This document shows positions 8,074 to 16,834 of a stretch of DNA of 64,000 nt, one piece after another. The notes under the pieces are model-generated. The model was not told the DNA's origin. It ran no database searches and saw only the letters and a program-made list of their open reading frames with translations. Positions within the stretch are counted from its first letter, which is position 1, and each line of letters starts with the position of its first letter. Position numbers and translations under genes: made by a program. The DNA is from Hanamia caeni (GTDB lineage Bacteria; Bacteroidota; Bacteroidia; Chitinophagales; Chitinophagaceae). The stretch spans positions 310,001-374,000 of the forward strand of contig NZ_RJJR01000002.1 of assembly GCF_003721595.1 (NCBI RefSeq), written 5' to 3'.

Positions 8074-8952
8074 TCAATGCTCTTTTATAAATCCATGAAG
8101 TGCAAGCCAGTCGCCAAATCTGTCTATCCAGGTATCAGTAGCTATTCCCTGCTTTTTCATTCCAAATCCATGGCCTCCTTTTTCATAAATATGTATTTCT
8201 GCCGGCTTTTTTGCTTCAAGCCATTTTGAATACAAGGCTACACTGTGAGAAGTCAGATTGAGTCCATCATCAGTGGCTGCCGCAATAAATAACGGAGGTG
8301 CATCATCTGCCACTGTTCCCTGCATTGAGGGAGGCATAAACGCATAAACCGGAGCCACAAAGTCAGGACGATTCTCAGGAGTAAAATTAAAAGCTGCAGA
8401 AGCGGCCACCGTTCCTCCTGCTGAAAATCCCATGATGCCAATTTTTTGCGAATCGATTTTATATTCCGAAGCATGCTTCCGAACATATTCAATAGCGGCC
8501 TTTCCATCTGCGACACTTAGCGAGATGATCGGAGAAATCTTTTTACCAAAATCCGCCTTTTTCATATTTTCACCCAGTTCCTGCCCGGGATTATCTGTCA
8601 TGCTTTGTCCAAGCCTGTATTTTAAAACAAAAGCAGTAATTCCTTTTTCATTAAGCCAACGGGCTACATCTACGCCTTCATGATTAATTGCTAAAATATA
8701 AAAGCCGCCACCTGGGCAAACAATTACTGCAGTGCCTGTAGCCTTTGCCGGATCAGCGGGGTAAACCGTAAGCGTAGGATGTGACACGTTATAAACCAAT
8801 GCCTCTTGAGTACCGGGCTTATATACCTGCTCATTATACGTCCACCTTTCAGAGCCAGGCGCCGCTCCGTTATACAATTGAATTACTTTTTGTTGCGCCA
8901 ATATGCCGGTGGCTGAAAAAAGAAAAAAAGCTATTACAGTAATTTTTTTCAT
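8074..8952 (-). CDS. Secreted alpha/beta hydrolase (acetyl-esterase-like)
   Basis: A 292-residue exported esterase. It has a signal peptide ending LAQ (about 1-19), an oxyanion-hole HG/GGGF segment (VIVCPGGGFYILAINHEG), the nucleophile elbow GFSAGG, the acid in AATDDGLNL and the histidine in GGHGFG. These fit the BD-FAE/acetyl-xylan-esterase group that removes acyl groups from sugars. It is the last gene of a four-gene cluster on the minus strand (78 nt after the esterase-DUF1080 fusion), so it probably deacylates the same carbohydrate substrate. The exact substrate is unknown. Confidence 0.85.
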   Translation of the reverse strand: MKKITVIAFFLFSATGILAQQKVIQLYNGAAPGSERWTYNEQVYKPGTQEALVYNVSHPTLTVYPADPAKATGTAVIVCPGGGFYILAINHEGVDVARWLNEKGITAFVLKYRLGQSMTDNPGQELGENMKKADFGKKISPIISLSVADGKAAIEYVRKHASEYKIDSQKIGIMGFSAGGTVAASAAFNFTPENRPDFVAPVYAFMPPSMQGTVADDAPPLFIAAATDDGLNLTSHSVALYSKWLEAKKPAEIHIYEKGGHGFGMKKQGIATDTWIDRFGDWLALHGFIKEH

Positions 8953-9029
8953 AAATATTTTAATTGAAAATAAGAGATTTTAATATGCACGCTTCATCAT
9001 TTTATGATGATCATTTCTCAAAATTAATC

Positions 9030-11870
9030 TTATAAACGTTTTATTTTAATGTTTCTAAAATAGACTTTATCACTATGATCAGTCAGCAAAATATGCCCGC
9101 TTTTTAACTCGCCATAGTTGTCATAATCTTTAAATTTTGTCAGCGATTTTCTTTTAAGAAAATCAGGGCTGCCTCTTTCGTAGCTCAATACCTTCACTCC
9201 GTTTAGCCAATGCTCAACATGAGTTCCTTTAGCAACAATCCTGATGTGATTCCATTGGCCGGCAGGACGAAGATGAACGTTTTCAGGTTTATACAATAAA
9301 TAGCATGAAGCCGTTGCCGCTATATCATGCTTATGGTTTTTTACCTCGGGATGATTGTAATCATCTATAATCTGGTATTCAGGTCCGTTAATGGTTTCAT
9401 CACCGGTTTTGGAATTTTTTAATTCACCCACAAAATATTTTACACCGCTGTTGGAACCGTAGGTCAGATTAAAATCAAGCTGAAGCTCGAAGTCGCTGAA
9501 CTTTTCACGGGTGATAATATCGCCCGCTCCTTTTTTGTTTAAGAATAACGCTCCATCTTGTATCAGCCACCCATCCGAAGGAAAAGTATCGCTATTTTTT
9601 GACCGCCATTTATCCGTATTTTTTCCATCAAATAAAATCTCCCAACCATTTTTATTTTCTTTTTGAGCCACAGCGAAATCGGAACCTGCCTTTAATAAAT
9701 CTATAACCTTATTTTCATCGGGGCTTCCGGTAATGATGGAAAAGTTTCTGTTGTTATTTTCTAATGAACTCAATTCAATGGCTCCCGAAGACACCAGTGA
9801 CGGATCGGCATTGTACAAAATCAATTTTTTGTTGGCGCACAGGCCGAGCGCAGTTTTTAAGCCTCCTACCCTCATAATTCCCGGAATTTCCAATGACAGC
9901 ATTTGCTGGTCTGATAAGGGATTAATGTGGTTACCATCAAGAATGAATTTGTTTACCTCATTGGTTACTGTCGCTAATAATAAAGCAGTGAGTCCGGAGT
10001 TGCCGGTGGAGTATACATTGATGTTTTGAGAAAGCGCTTTGGAATTTTTTATAAAATGAAGGATAGTGATCAAATCCTGGATTTGTTCCTGCCTGTCGGT
10101 GAGGTTATAAACAGTAAAGTATTTTTCATTTTCATCTCTATGTGTTTTTGTTCCCGGTTGTAAAATATGCTCTCCCTGTTTAAACAGGTCCGGCGCCAAT
10201 ACGCTACAATCCATAGCCAAAAGCTTTTGTATGAAATTTTTGGGGATAGAACTGTTTTTTTCAACCCAATAATTTTTCCCTTCATCTGTAGTTACAATCA
10301 CGGTTGATTTTGATTTGGACAATGGGCTGTAAAGAATGCAGGGAATCCAGTTATTTTTATCTTTTATTGAAATTAAAAAACGGGTGGCAATAAAATTTTT
10401 TCCTTTTGTGCTTCCCACAATTTTAAACTCTGTGGCTTCGGGTTCGGTAAAGCCTGTTAAATGGCGGAAAGCCGTTCCGTATATTGAGTGAAATGCGGTA
10501 AGGCTCTTACGATCTTTTGGCCAATAATCTTCCAACTGCTTTGAAAAAATATCTTTCAGCAATGCTTTTAAACCATCCTCATATAGGTTGTTGGGCACAT
10601 CATGATATGCTGAAGAGGGTAAATCTTTAAATGTTTTTGTTCTGTCAGGATCCAGATAATTCATAAACGCAAGCAAGTTTTTTGGATCGTCTGCTGTAAA
10701 AGGTTTTTCTCTAAAATGATTTGCGTTGCTGTCGCGTAAAATCCATTTCCCAAAAAACTCATAAACTGCCTCACGGCTGGCTTTATTATAATTATGCCGG
10801 TAATCAAAATGCGCATTCGATAATTTGTCTTCTGCACCATACAATTTATAAATGGACTTTACCATAGGCAGGATGGTATTCCTTGTGTTGTATGTCCAGT
10901 CGTAAGTATCTGAAACCATGAGAAATGGCTTAGGCGCAGCCATTGCGCCGATTTCTACGTTAAATGTATGGATTCTCAACCCGGGGGCTCCTTCGCATAG
11001 GTCGCCGCCCTGCATATTATTGCTTACCATATTTACCGGTGCAGTAGCTTTGAACCGGCTATCCACGGCGGTTAACAAAAAAGTCTGGGTGCCGCCTCCT
11101 GAAGCACCCGTAATGCCGATCCGGCTTGTGTCTACACCAGGAAGACCAAGCAAAAAATCTAATGCCCGGATGCTATTTCTCAATTGTAGTCCCAATAAAT
11201 TGATGCCATATAAACGAGAGATGCTGTCATTAGCAAAAAGGTGAGATACCTGCTTTGTTTCATCATAACCCACCATATCATAACTGAAAACGATATAACC
11301 CTGGCGTGCAAAATTGATGCAGCGGCCAGGGATGGAGTTGATACTATCGTTGTTAAAACGGCCAAACTCAAAATGGCCGTGTGGCGTTAAAATAGCAGGA
11401 AATGGTCCCTTTCCTTTTGGCTTATAGATATCCCCAACCAAAAAATAACCGGGATAGGTTTCAATAGATACGGTTTCTACTGAATACTTCTCATGTTCGA
11501 TTTTATGATAGTAGCGCGGATGTAAAGGGTTGGATGGAGGCATTGGCCACAGACCGGCGGAAACCAGGACTTGCTTTCTCAAAAAATTTTTTCTTTTTTC
11601 CCAATCGGTTTTGTTCTTATAAAAGGGCATATCATCGTATACCGTATTGATACCACGGCTTGTCAATAATCTTTCATCCCGGAAAGTAACAATCCGGTTT
11701 TCTAAATCATGTTCATCGTAAACCTGTGATAACTCGGTATAGTTAGCTGGCGGAAGCGATGTTACCAATTTTTGGGGAAAGCTAAAATCAAAAGTATTTT
11801 GAGCATCCGCTTTTTGAAATGTACCAATGACCACAAAAGCAAGCAGATAAATTACAGCATATTTTTTCAT
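9030..11870 (-). CDS. Exported esterase-like hydrolase fused to a DUF1080 (3-keto-disaccharide hydrolase) domain
   Basis: A 946-residue secreted protein. The signal peptide is residues 1-24 (ends ADAQ). An alpha/beta hydrolase of the acetyl-xylan-esterase/dienelactone type follows, with nucleophile S257 in ITGASGGG. A second, weaker hydrolase-like region occupies about 480-730. A C-terminal DUF1080 (concanavalin-like) domain fills about 740-946, beginning GWEILFDGKNTDKW and including SGVKYFVGE and GPEYQIIDD. DUF1080 proteins have been described as hydrolases of 3-keto-disaccharides. The start at 11870 (MKKYAV) is preferred over 11906 because it gives a clean signal peptide. It lies between the PmoA-like gene and the esterase gene. 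The fusion of both activities is uncommon. Confidence 0.82.
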   Translation of the reverse strand: MKKYAVIYLLAFVVIGTFQKADAQNTFDFSFPQKLVTSLPPANYTELSQVYDEHDLENRIVTFRDERLLTSRGINTVYDDMPFYKNKTDWEKRKNFLRKQVLVSAGLWPMPPSNPLHPRYYHKIEHEKYSVETVSIETYPGYFLVGDIYKPKGKGPFPAILTPHGHFEFGRFNNDSINSIPGRCINFARQGYIVFSYDMVGYDETKQVSHLFANDSISRLYGINLLGLQLRNSIRALDFLLGLPGVDTSRIGITGASGGGTQTFLLTAVDSRFKATAPVNMVSNNMQGGDLCEGAPGLRIHTFNVEIGAMAAPKPFLMVSDTYDWTYNTRNTILPMVKSIYKLYGAEDKLSNAHFDYRHNYNKASREAVYEFFGKWILRDSNANHFREKPFTADDPKNLLAFMNYLDPDRTKTFKDLPSSAYHDVPNNLYEDGLKALLKDIFSKQLEDYWPKDRKSLTAFHSIYGTAFRHLTGFTEPEATEFKIVGSTKGKNFIATRFLISIKDKNNWIPCILYSPLSKSKSTVIVTTDEGKNYWVEKNSSIPKNFIQKLLAMDCSVLAPDLFKQGEHILQPGTKTHRDENEKYFTVYNLTDRQEQIQDLITILHFIKNSKALSQNINVYSTGNSGLTALLLATVTNEVNKFILDGNHINPLSDQQMLSLEIPGIMRVGGLKTALGLCANKKLILYNADPSLVSSGAIELSSLENNNRNFSIITGSPDENKVIDLLKAGSDFAVAQKENKNGWEILFDGKNTDKWRSKNSDTFPSDGWLIQDGALFLNKKGAGDIITREKFSDFELQLDFNLTYGSNSGVKYFVGELKNSKTGDETINGPEYQIIDDYNHPEVKNHKHDIAATASCYLLYKPENVHLRPAGQWNHIRIVAKGTHVEHWLNGVKVLSYERGSPDFLKRKSLTKFKDYDNYGELKSGHILLTDHSDKVYFRNIKIKRL

Positions 11871-11953
11871 TAGAAACAATTTGTATACTACCTTTTCAAT
11901 CATCATCCGGGTTCTCCGGATAGTAATTTATTATTAAGAATGACATGACTTTA

Positions 11954-13030
11954 TCAGTATTTTTTATAAAAGTCTTTAGCCAGCCTGCTTATTTCGGCCT
12001 CGGAAAGATGTTCCCCCGAACTGATAATTACGCGATACCTGAACGTGACTGACTGGCCTTTATAAAGCGTAAAATTGATGGTTAATTTGCCATCAGTAAA
12101 ATCATGCGCGCCAAACGGATTAGCAGCAAACAAGCCATATCCCCGCGCATGCCAGTATGTAGGATAATCAAAATTTTTTGGATGATCACAAATTATCAGC
12201 GATACTTTTTCACCGTTGATATTTCCGTAAAGGTCTATCCATTTGGCGCGTGTGCCCCATACGCTATCACCGGTAATTCCTTCACTGCTAAGATAATTTC
12301 CGGTGGTTTCCCCGGAAGTTGGCGCAATAGTGGTTGTATCTCCTAAAGCATCTACAAAAGATTCTGATTTTTGTGTGGGTAGTTTTAAAAACCGGTTATA
12401 CCTGATGCCAAACATTCCTTCCTTCGTATCCTTAAAAGTTACTACACTGTCTGTGGCGGTAAGGGTTGTGATCCGATCAATAATGCGCGTTGCGCCTTGT
12501 GCCGAAAAATGGTAGGTTGTTTTTTCTGCCAATAATTGGTTGCCAGAAGGGCTGAGCCAACTTTCATCCGCGACCAATATTCCTTCTGCACCGGAAGACA
12601 GTTGTTCAACTTTAATATGCTTAATTCTTCCCTTTTGAACTTTTCTTATTTCCGGCTCAATCGCGTACGAATTGCCCCAGAAATCATAGCCATTTACATC
12701 GCCATAATTCAGCCATAAACCCCGCTGATGAGGATGGTCTGTACTTTCACCAGGTCGCGGTTTGATAGGCCATCCACGCGTTACCGGCTTCCCTCCATCT
12801 GTGAGTATGGGGTAGAGAATTTGTTTCATTAAAGAATCCGAATAACAGTAAGAAGTAAAAAATTTACCTCCAATTATCACATCGACTTTTTGCGCAGATT
12901 TTATATTTACCAATTCTACTTCAGTCTTTGTTTTATTCTGATGTTTAATAGCCTGGCTTGTTGCCGTTAGCGCGGATAAAAAGAAAAAAGCTATCGTAGC
13001 AAAAAAAGAAGGCAATGTTCGGAGATTCAT
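11954..13030 (-). CDS. PmoA-like (DUF6807) secreted protein
   Basis: A 358-residue exported protein with a signal peptide (about 1-26). The characteristic segments DHPHQRGLWLNYGDVNGYDFWG and, near the C-terminus, CDHPKNFDYPTYWHARGYGLFAANPFGAHDF place it in the family annotated PmoA or DUF6807, a sugar-locus family in Bacteroidota and Planctomycetes. The PmoA label (methane oxygenase) is historical; no such activity is expected. It sits between the Gfo/Idh/MocA gene and the esterase-DUF1080 gene, which suggests a role in carbohydrate processing. A second ATG two codons upstream (13036) is possible. Confidence 0.8.
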   Translation of the reverse strand: MNLRTLPSFFATIAFFFLSALTATSQAIKHQNKTKTEVELVNIKSAQKVDVIIGGKFFTSYCYSDSLMKQILYPILTDGGKPVTRGWPIKPRPGESTDHPHQRGLWLNYGDVNGYDFWGNSYAIEPEIRKVQKGRIKHIKVEQLSSGAEGILVADESWLSPSGNQLLAEKTTYHFSAQGATRIIDRITTLTATDSVVTFKDTKEGMFGIRYNRFLKLPTQKSESFVDALGDTTTIAPTSGETTGNYLSSEGITGDSVWGTRAKWIDLYGNINGEKVSLIICDHPKNFDYPTYWHARGYGLFAANPFGAHDFTDGKLTINFTLYKGQSVTFRYRVIISSGEHLSEAEISRLAKDFYKKY

Positions 13031-13075
13031 AGTCATTAAAATGAATGGTGGCGATAAATGTGAACCGGAAATGAA

Positions 13076-14452
13076 TTAAACTTCGTTTGGAACTACATAA
13101 GGCGGCCGGTAGGCTCGTGTCAATAGTTCGTTCGCCTCGGCATCATTCACAAACTTTTCACGATCCATATCACCTCCCATAAATTCAAGGTCACGCTTAA
13201 GGCGATAAGAAATGTTGGCCGTCAAGGGCAGCACGGTTGAAAAAAATCCTTCGTTAACATCGCAATGCAAATCGTGATAATTGCCCGAACGTACCGCATC
13301 CAAAAAGTTAGAAAAATGCTCTGTTTCGGAAGGACCTGCAAGCGAGATAGCCTCATTGCTGGTGCCTTCACTTTTTGAGCCGGCAAAAGGTTTATTCTCT
13401 CCGTTATGAAATGCCTTCCATGTAGAGCCATCAATTTCCAGGTAGCCTTTCGTTCCATAAAAAATATTCCCGATTTTTATTCCAAGGCTACCCTCGCCAT
13501 TTGATTGCCGCCCGCGTGTTGCAAATTCAAGTATAGAGCCGTCCTTGTATTTAAAAACGGATGTTTGCATGTCGGGCGTTTCCTGGGCGCATTCGTCGGG
13601 AGACCATCCGTAGATTCCGCCGGTGGAGTGCACAGACACAGGATGTTCATTTTTATTAAGCCCCCATCGCGCAATATCAAACTGGTGTGGACCCTGGTTG
13701 CCTGTGTCGCCGTTGCCGGTATCCCAGAACCAGTGCCAGTTATAAATATCACGCTTTTCATTATAAGGACGCCATGTAACGGGCCCAAGCCACATATCAT
13801 AATGAAGTGAAGCCGGTGGTTTGCTGTCGGGCGCTATGCCAAAAGAATTTCGCGGCTTTATGCAAAGGCCACGCGCCATAAACACTTTGCCAATGCCTCC
13901 GTCGTGAAGAAATTGAATGGCTTCTATTACATTCGCGATTGAACGATTCTGAAATCCTACCTGCACTATCCGGTTGTATTTGCGCGCAGCTTCTACCATC
14001 TTTCTGCCTTCCCATACATTGTGCATCGCAGGCTTTTCACAATATACATGCTTGCCCGCCTGGCATGCCCAGATGGTTCCCAATGCATGCCAGAAGTTAG
14101 GCATAGCAATGGATACCGCATGAATATCTTTGTTATCGAAAACCTTTCGCATATCATATTCTGTCCTGGGGTTGACACCGCTTTGGTCCATTACCATTTT
14201 TGAACGCGAAGGAAAAAATTCCTCATGAACATCACACAACGTAGTCAGTCTTACATTCTGGCTATCTTTTAATTTGCACCATGCATCGATATGCGCCACG
14301 CCCCTGCCATGAATGCCAATCACGGCAAGGTTGATACGATCGTTCGCTCCGATAATGGATGCATACGATTTTGCGCTAAAACCAAAACCTCCGATTGCAA
14401 TACCGGCAGTGCCCATCAAACTTTTTTTGATAAATTCTCTTCTTTTTTCCAT
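13076..14452 (-). CDS. Gfo/Idh/MocA-family oxidoreductase with Tat-type signal
   Basis: A 458-residue NAD(P)-dependent oxidoreductase. The N-terminus (KRREFIKKSLMGTAGIAIGG) has a twin-arginine followed by a hydrophobic stretch, as in periplasmic family members. The nucleotide-binding start is NLAVIGIHGRGVAH (about 41-54). The catalytic lysine lies in VYCEKPAMH (about 136-144). This secreted subgroup of Bacteroidota oxidises sugar hydroxyls or acts on glycosides, and DUF1080 hydrolases are its known companions. It is the first gene of the minus-strand cluster down to 8074, with gaps of 45-83 nt. The substrate is not known. Confidence 0.9.
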   Translation of the reverse strand: MEKRREFIKKSLMGTAGIAIGGFGFSAKSYASIIGANDRINLAVIGIHGRGVAHIDAWCKLKDSQNVRLTTLCDVHEEFFPSRSKMVMDQSGVNPRTEYDMRKVFDNKDIHAVSIAMPNFWHALGTIWACQAGKHVYCEKPAMHNVWEGRKMVEAARKYNRIVQVGFQNRSIANVIEAIQFLHDGGIGKVFMARGLCIKPRNSFGIAPDSKPPASLHYDMWLGPVTWRPYNEKRDIYNWHWFWDTGNGDTGNQGPHQFDIARWGLNKNEHPVSVHSTGGIYGWSPDECAQETPDMQTSVFKYKDGSILEFATRGRQSNGEGSLGIKIGNIFYGTKGYLEIDGSTWKAFHNGENKPFAGSKSEGTSNEAISLAGPSETEHFSNFLDAVRSGNYHDLHCDVNEGFFSTVLPLTANISYRLKRDLEFMGGDMDREKFVNDAEANELLTRAYRPPYVVPNEV

Positions 14453-14943
14453 GGATTTGTTTTATTTAAATTAAAAATGAACAGATTTAAAAATGTCAAG
14501 CCGTACACAACGGTTCTTTTCACAAACGCACCAAATACCACCTGAAGGCAACGTGATTCTGCGTTACCTGCGGATCAATTTATGAGCAAAATTTACATTT
14601 TAACGATAAGCTCAGCAAAACGTCTTACATGATTGAAGAATACAATAATCAAAACTATTGTTTTTTTATAAAACGTCTCCCAGATATTTGAGTTTGATTT
14701 ACAAAAAATAAAAATGGGGCTAAAACTTGCTTTACTGTAAGCCAGTGTATTATCTGCTGAAGAGAATGAAAAGGAACAATTTTACAGGATGCGTGCGGTA
14801 TAGGTTTCGAGTGGCGAGTATTTGCCGGAAGAGAAGTGAACTTATCTTTTATTTGATGAATTGAGGTATACTGCTGAATTAGAAAGTATTTTCTAATTTC
14901 AACAAATGCGTAAAATATTTTTGTGGATAATAACTGTATGCGA
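14453..14943 (+). other. Intergenic region, 491 nt, no gene recognised
   Basis: Only short spurious frames are present. On the minus strand TAGTTTTG at 14650-14657 matches the -7 consensus and could serve the Gfo/Idh/MocA cluster with a leader of about 190 nt, but no -33 element is obvious. I see no tRNA, repeat or terminator. Confidence 0.5.
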
Positions 14944-15276
14944 TCAAATTAATGCAAATCCCAAAGCCTTATTGGTTATTCCTTTTATGGCGTCTAAAAC
15001 GTCGTTTATAGCCGCTTCTGCTGCGAGCAAGCCCAATCCTTCTTCCGACAACAAAACCGTAGTGAGTGCATTCTTTTGCATGCTAAATAATAGCTTCGCC
15101 TGCTCTGGAGTAATTTTTTTGTTTACCATCATTTTTTCTATTTCCACCAGGTTGTGTGCAAGGGTTTTGGCAGAGGTGGTGGCAAGGCTGCTGATTGCCT
15201 GCCATTTATCGCCCAGGCTATTTTTTAGTGTGCCAAGTAAGGTATCTGTAAGGGATTTAAAATCTATTTGAGCCAT
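14944..15276 (-). CDS. Hypothetical protein (110 aa, helical)
   Basis: A small soluble, helix-rich protein (MAQIDFKSLTDTLLGTLKNSLG...). There is no signal peptide and no motif I recognise. The tail is hydrophobic (GLGLLAAEAAINDVLDAIKGITNKALGFALI) and could associate with membranes or self-associate. It is 30 nt downstream of a lipoprotein gene on the same strand, so the two may form a pair. The function is unknown. Confidence 0.6.
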   Translation of the reverse strand: MAQIDFKSLTDTLLGTLKNSLGDKWQAISSLATTSAKTLAHNLVEIEKMMVNKKITPEQAKLLFSMQKNALTTVLLSEEGLGLLAAEAAINDVLDAIKGITNKALGFALI

Positions 15277-15306
15277 AATAATAATTTTAAACGTATGTAA
15301 TTCGGA

Positions 15307-15768
15307 TTATTTAGAAACTTTTTGCCGTTTCAGTCCATTTTGTAAGGCAATCATTGCAGAAAATTGTACCTGGAAAGTTGAATCAATTACCTGCACGGGT
15401 TCCATGCTTGTGAAACCTGTTTTATTAAACTCTTCCATGGTTTTAATATTATTTTCCAAAGTGGTTATTTCCTGGCTGATAATTTTATATTTTGGTAATG
15501 AGTTGGTTCTTATCTGCAGGCTTTTTATTTCTCCTTCTATCTTGTCGTAATCGCTTTTCAGGTTTTCATATTTGTTTCCGTCAGGTGTATTATTGGTAAT
15601 GTTTTTTTCAATTTTTACCAATAATGTCGACACTTCTGTTTGTATTTGCTGAATGCTTTCGTCGGTTACCTGGTCGTAAGCACCAATCAGCATTACGCGG
15701 CAGCTTACTATCGTGCTGATAAACGCCAGGATGATAATCCATGATTTCAATACGTGGTTTGCTTTCAT
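15307..15768 (-). CDS. Putative lipoprotein with coiled coil
   Basis: A 153-residue protein with an N-terminal hydrophobic segment ending in a lipobox-like site (STIVSC, Cys at about residue 23). A heptad-rich region (about 35-120) predicts a coiled coil. The mature protein would be anchored to a periplasmic membrane face. It precedes the 110-residue gene on the same strand with a 30-nt gap. No family was recognised. Confidence 0.6.
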   Translation of the reverse strand: MKANHVLKSWIIILAFISTIVSCRVMLIGAYDQVTDESIQQIQTEVSTLLVKIEKNITNNTPDGNKYENLKSDYDKIEGEIKSLQIRTNSLPKYKIISQEITTLENNIKTMEEFNKTGFTSMEPVQVIDSTFQVQFSAMIALQNGLKRQKVSK

Positions 15769-16222
15769 AAAGGAAAATTTAATCGTCTATAATACCATCC
15801 CGGCAAAAGGAAGAACATATTTTGTAATCAATGGTTATGAAGTATCATGCAAGTATCATAATGCTTCAGCGTCAAATTTATTTGAATCATTTATTTTCTT
15901 AAAAAGTAAAACCTTACTTGTGTTCATGGAAAAGCACAAAATTTTTCATGGAAAAGCGCTGGCCTTACATTCATTTTTGCATCAGGCAGATACCGGCATT
16001 CATAGCAAATGTTATCACTAAAATAAAAAAGAGTTTTATAGTTTGCTTTACTGTCTTTTCCTTTCCAATTTTTTCTGAAATACTCTATTGCAATTTCAAG
16101 CTGAAATGAGATACGTAAAATGAGCAGTATTTACTTGTCTGCACACAAATTTGCCGCTGAAAAGTCTTTAAATAAAAAAACCCCGGCTTGTCCCCGGGGC
16201 TTGTTCAATTTTCAAAAGAGTT
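15769..16222 (+). other. Intergenic region, 454 nt, holds one terminator
   Basis: No convincing gene. A plus-strand frame across 15713-16021 runs antisense to the lipoprotein start and has atypical codon use. An 11-nt direct repeat CATGGAAAAGC occurs twice around 15926-15956. The terminator at 16171-16199 belongs to the next gene. Confidence 0.5.
16171..16199 (-). terminator. Rho-independent terminator of the 61-aa gene
   Basis: On the minus strand a GC-only 6-bp stem (CCCCGG / CCGGGG, six-base loop) is followed by seven T residues and ATT. It lies 24 nt after the stop codon of the small gene at 16223 and closes that transcription unit. Confidence 0.9.
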
Positions 16223-16408
16223 TTAGTTAAGATGCCATCTCCTTAGCATTGCCGTTGCAGAGCGCACTTTTCGGTTCCGGTTCCACATGTCTATAGTAGT
16301 AAAATTTCTTTTTTGACTATTTTCATTAACGTTGACTTCCCGTACCAATCTTTCCTGTTGTTCATAATTGTCCAACTGCACAGTTGGCTGCTTAATAATG
16401 TTGTTCAT
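16223..16408 (-). CDS. Small conserved-type hypothetical protein (61 aa)
   Basis: A short basic protein whose C-terminal half (FTTIDMWNRNRKVRSATAML then RRWHLN) resembles small proteins often seen in Chitinophagaceae that carry an F-x-x-x-D-M/L-W and a terminal arginine-rich tail; this is from memory. It forms a complete single-gene unit, with a promoter-like TAGCTTTG at 16544-16551, a leader of about 130 nt and a strong terminator at 16171-16199. No function is known. It is short, but the flanking signals support a real gene. Confidence 0.65.
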   Translation of the reverse strand: MNNIIKQPTVQLDNYEQQERLVREVNVNENSQKRNFTTIDMWNRNRKVRSATAMLRRWHLN

Positions 16409-16834
16409 TATAAATCCTTTTAATTAATAAATATGTCTTTCGGGAAGAAGAGGAGGGTAGATCAGCAGTTGTTAATAATGATTTCCTGAAGTTATCCTTC
16501 ACTCAATTTGGAGTTTATCTTACTTCCCCAGACTTTTGCGATGCAAAGCTATATTCAAGCGTTTTACTTCTGAAAACAATTTAAGAGCAGTCAATGCATG
16601 GCCAACACTATTATTTTTATTGTAAGTAGTTACTATCCAATTCGTTAGCAAAGTTTGTTTTAGGATTCCCAGCAAGATTTTGGTAAACAGGTTCCGCATT
16701 TGAAAGCTATCCTCAGAATAAAAAGTTTAGGAAAATAAACAGAAACCTTTTCATAAAATGGGATGAACTGATGAAAAGATTTTCAGCTCTCCATAGATTT
16801 GTAAGGCCATACTGGAGATATTATGACACGCATT
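16409..16834 (+). other. Intergenic region, 426 nt
   Basis: It holds the leader and promoter of the small 61-aa gene (16409-16575). Between 16576 and 16834, downstream of the ATPase-TIR gene, I see no gene or strong terminator. Confidence 0.5.
16544..16575 (-). promoter_or_regulatory. Promoter of the 61-aa gene
   Basis: Reading the minus strand, TTTC (16572-16575) is followed 20 nt later by TAGCTTTG (16544-16551) and then CA. This fits TTTG-N20-TAnnTTTG with one change in the -33 box. The predicted transcript starts near 16540, about 130 nt before the ATG. Confidence 0.55.

Noticed and set aside
15926..15956. Short direct repeat CATGGAAAAGC x2
   Set aside because: Only two short copies in AT-rich intergenic DNA; no array, no adjacent cas genes, not a CRISPR.
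15713..16021. 102-codon plus-strand frame antisense to the lipoprotein start
   Set aside because: Codon use is atypical and it overlaps a better-supported gene; no family recognised.
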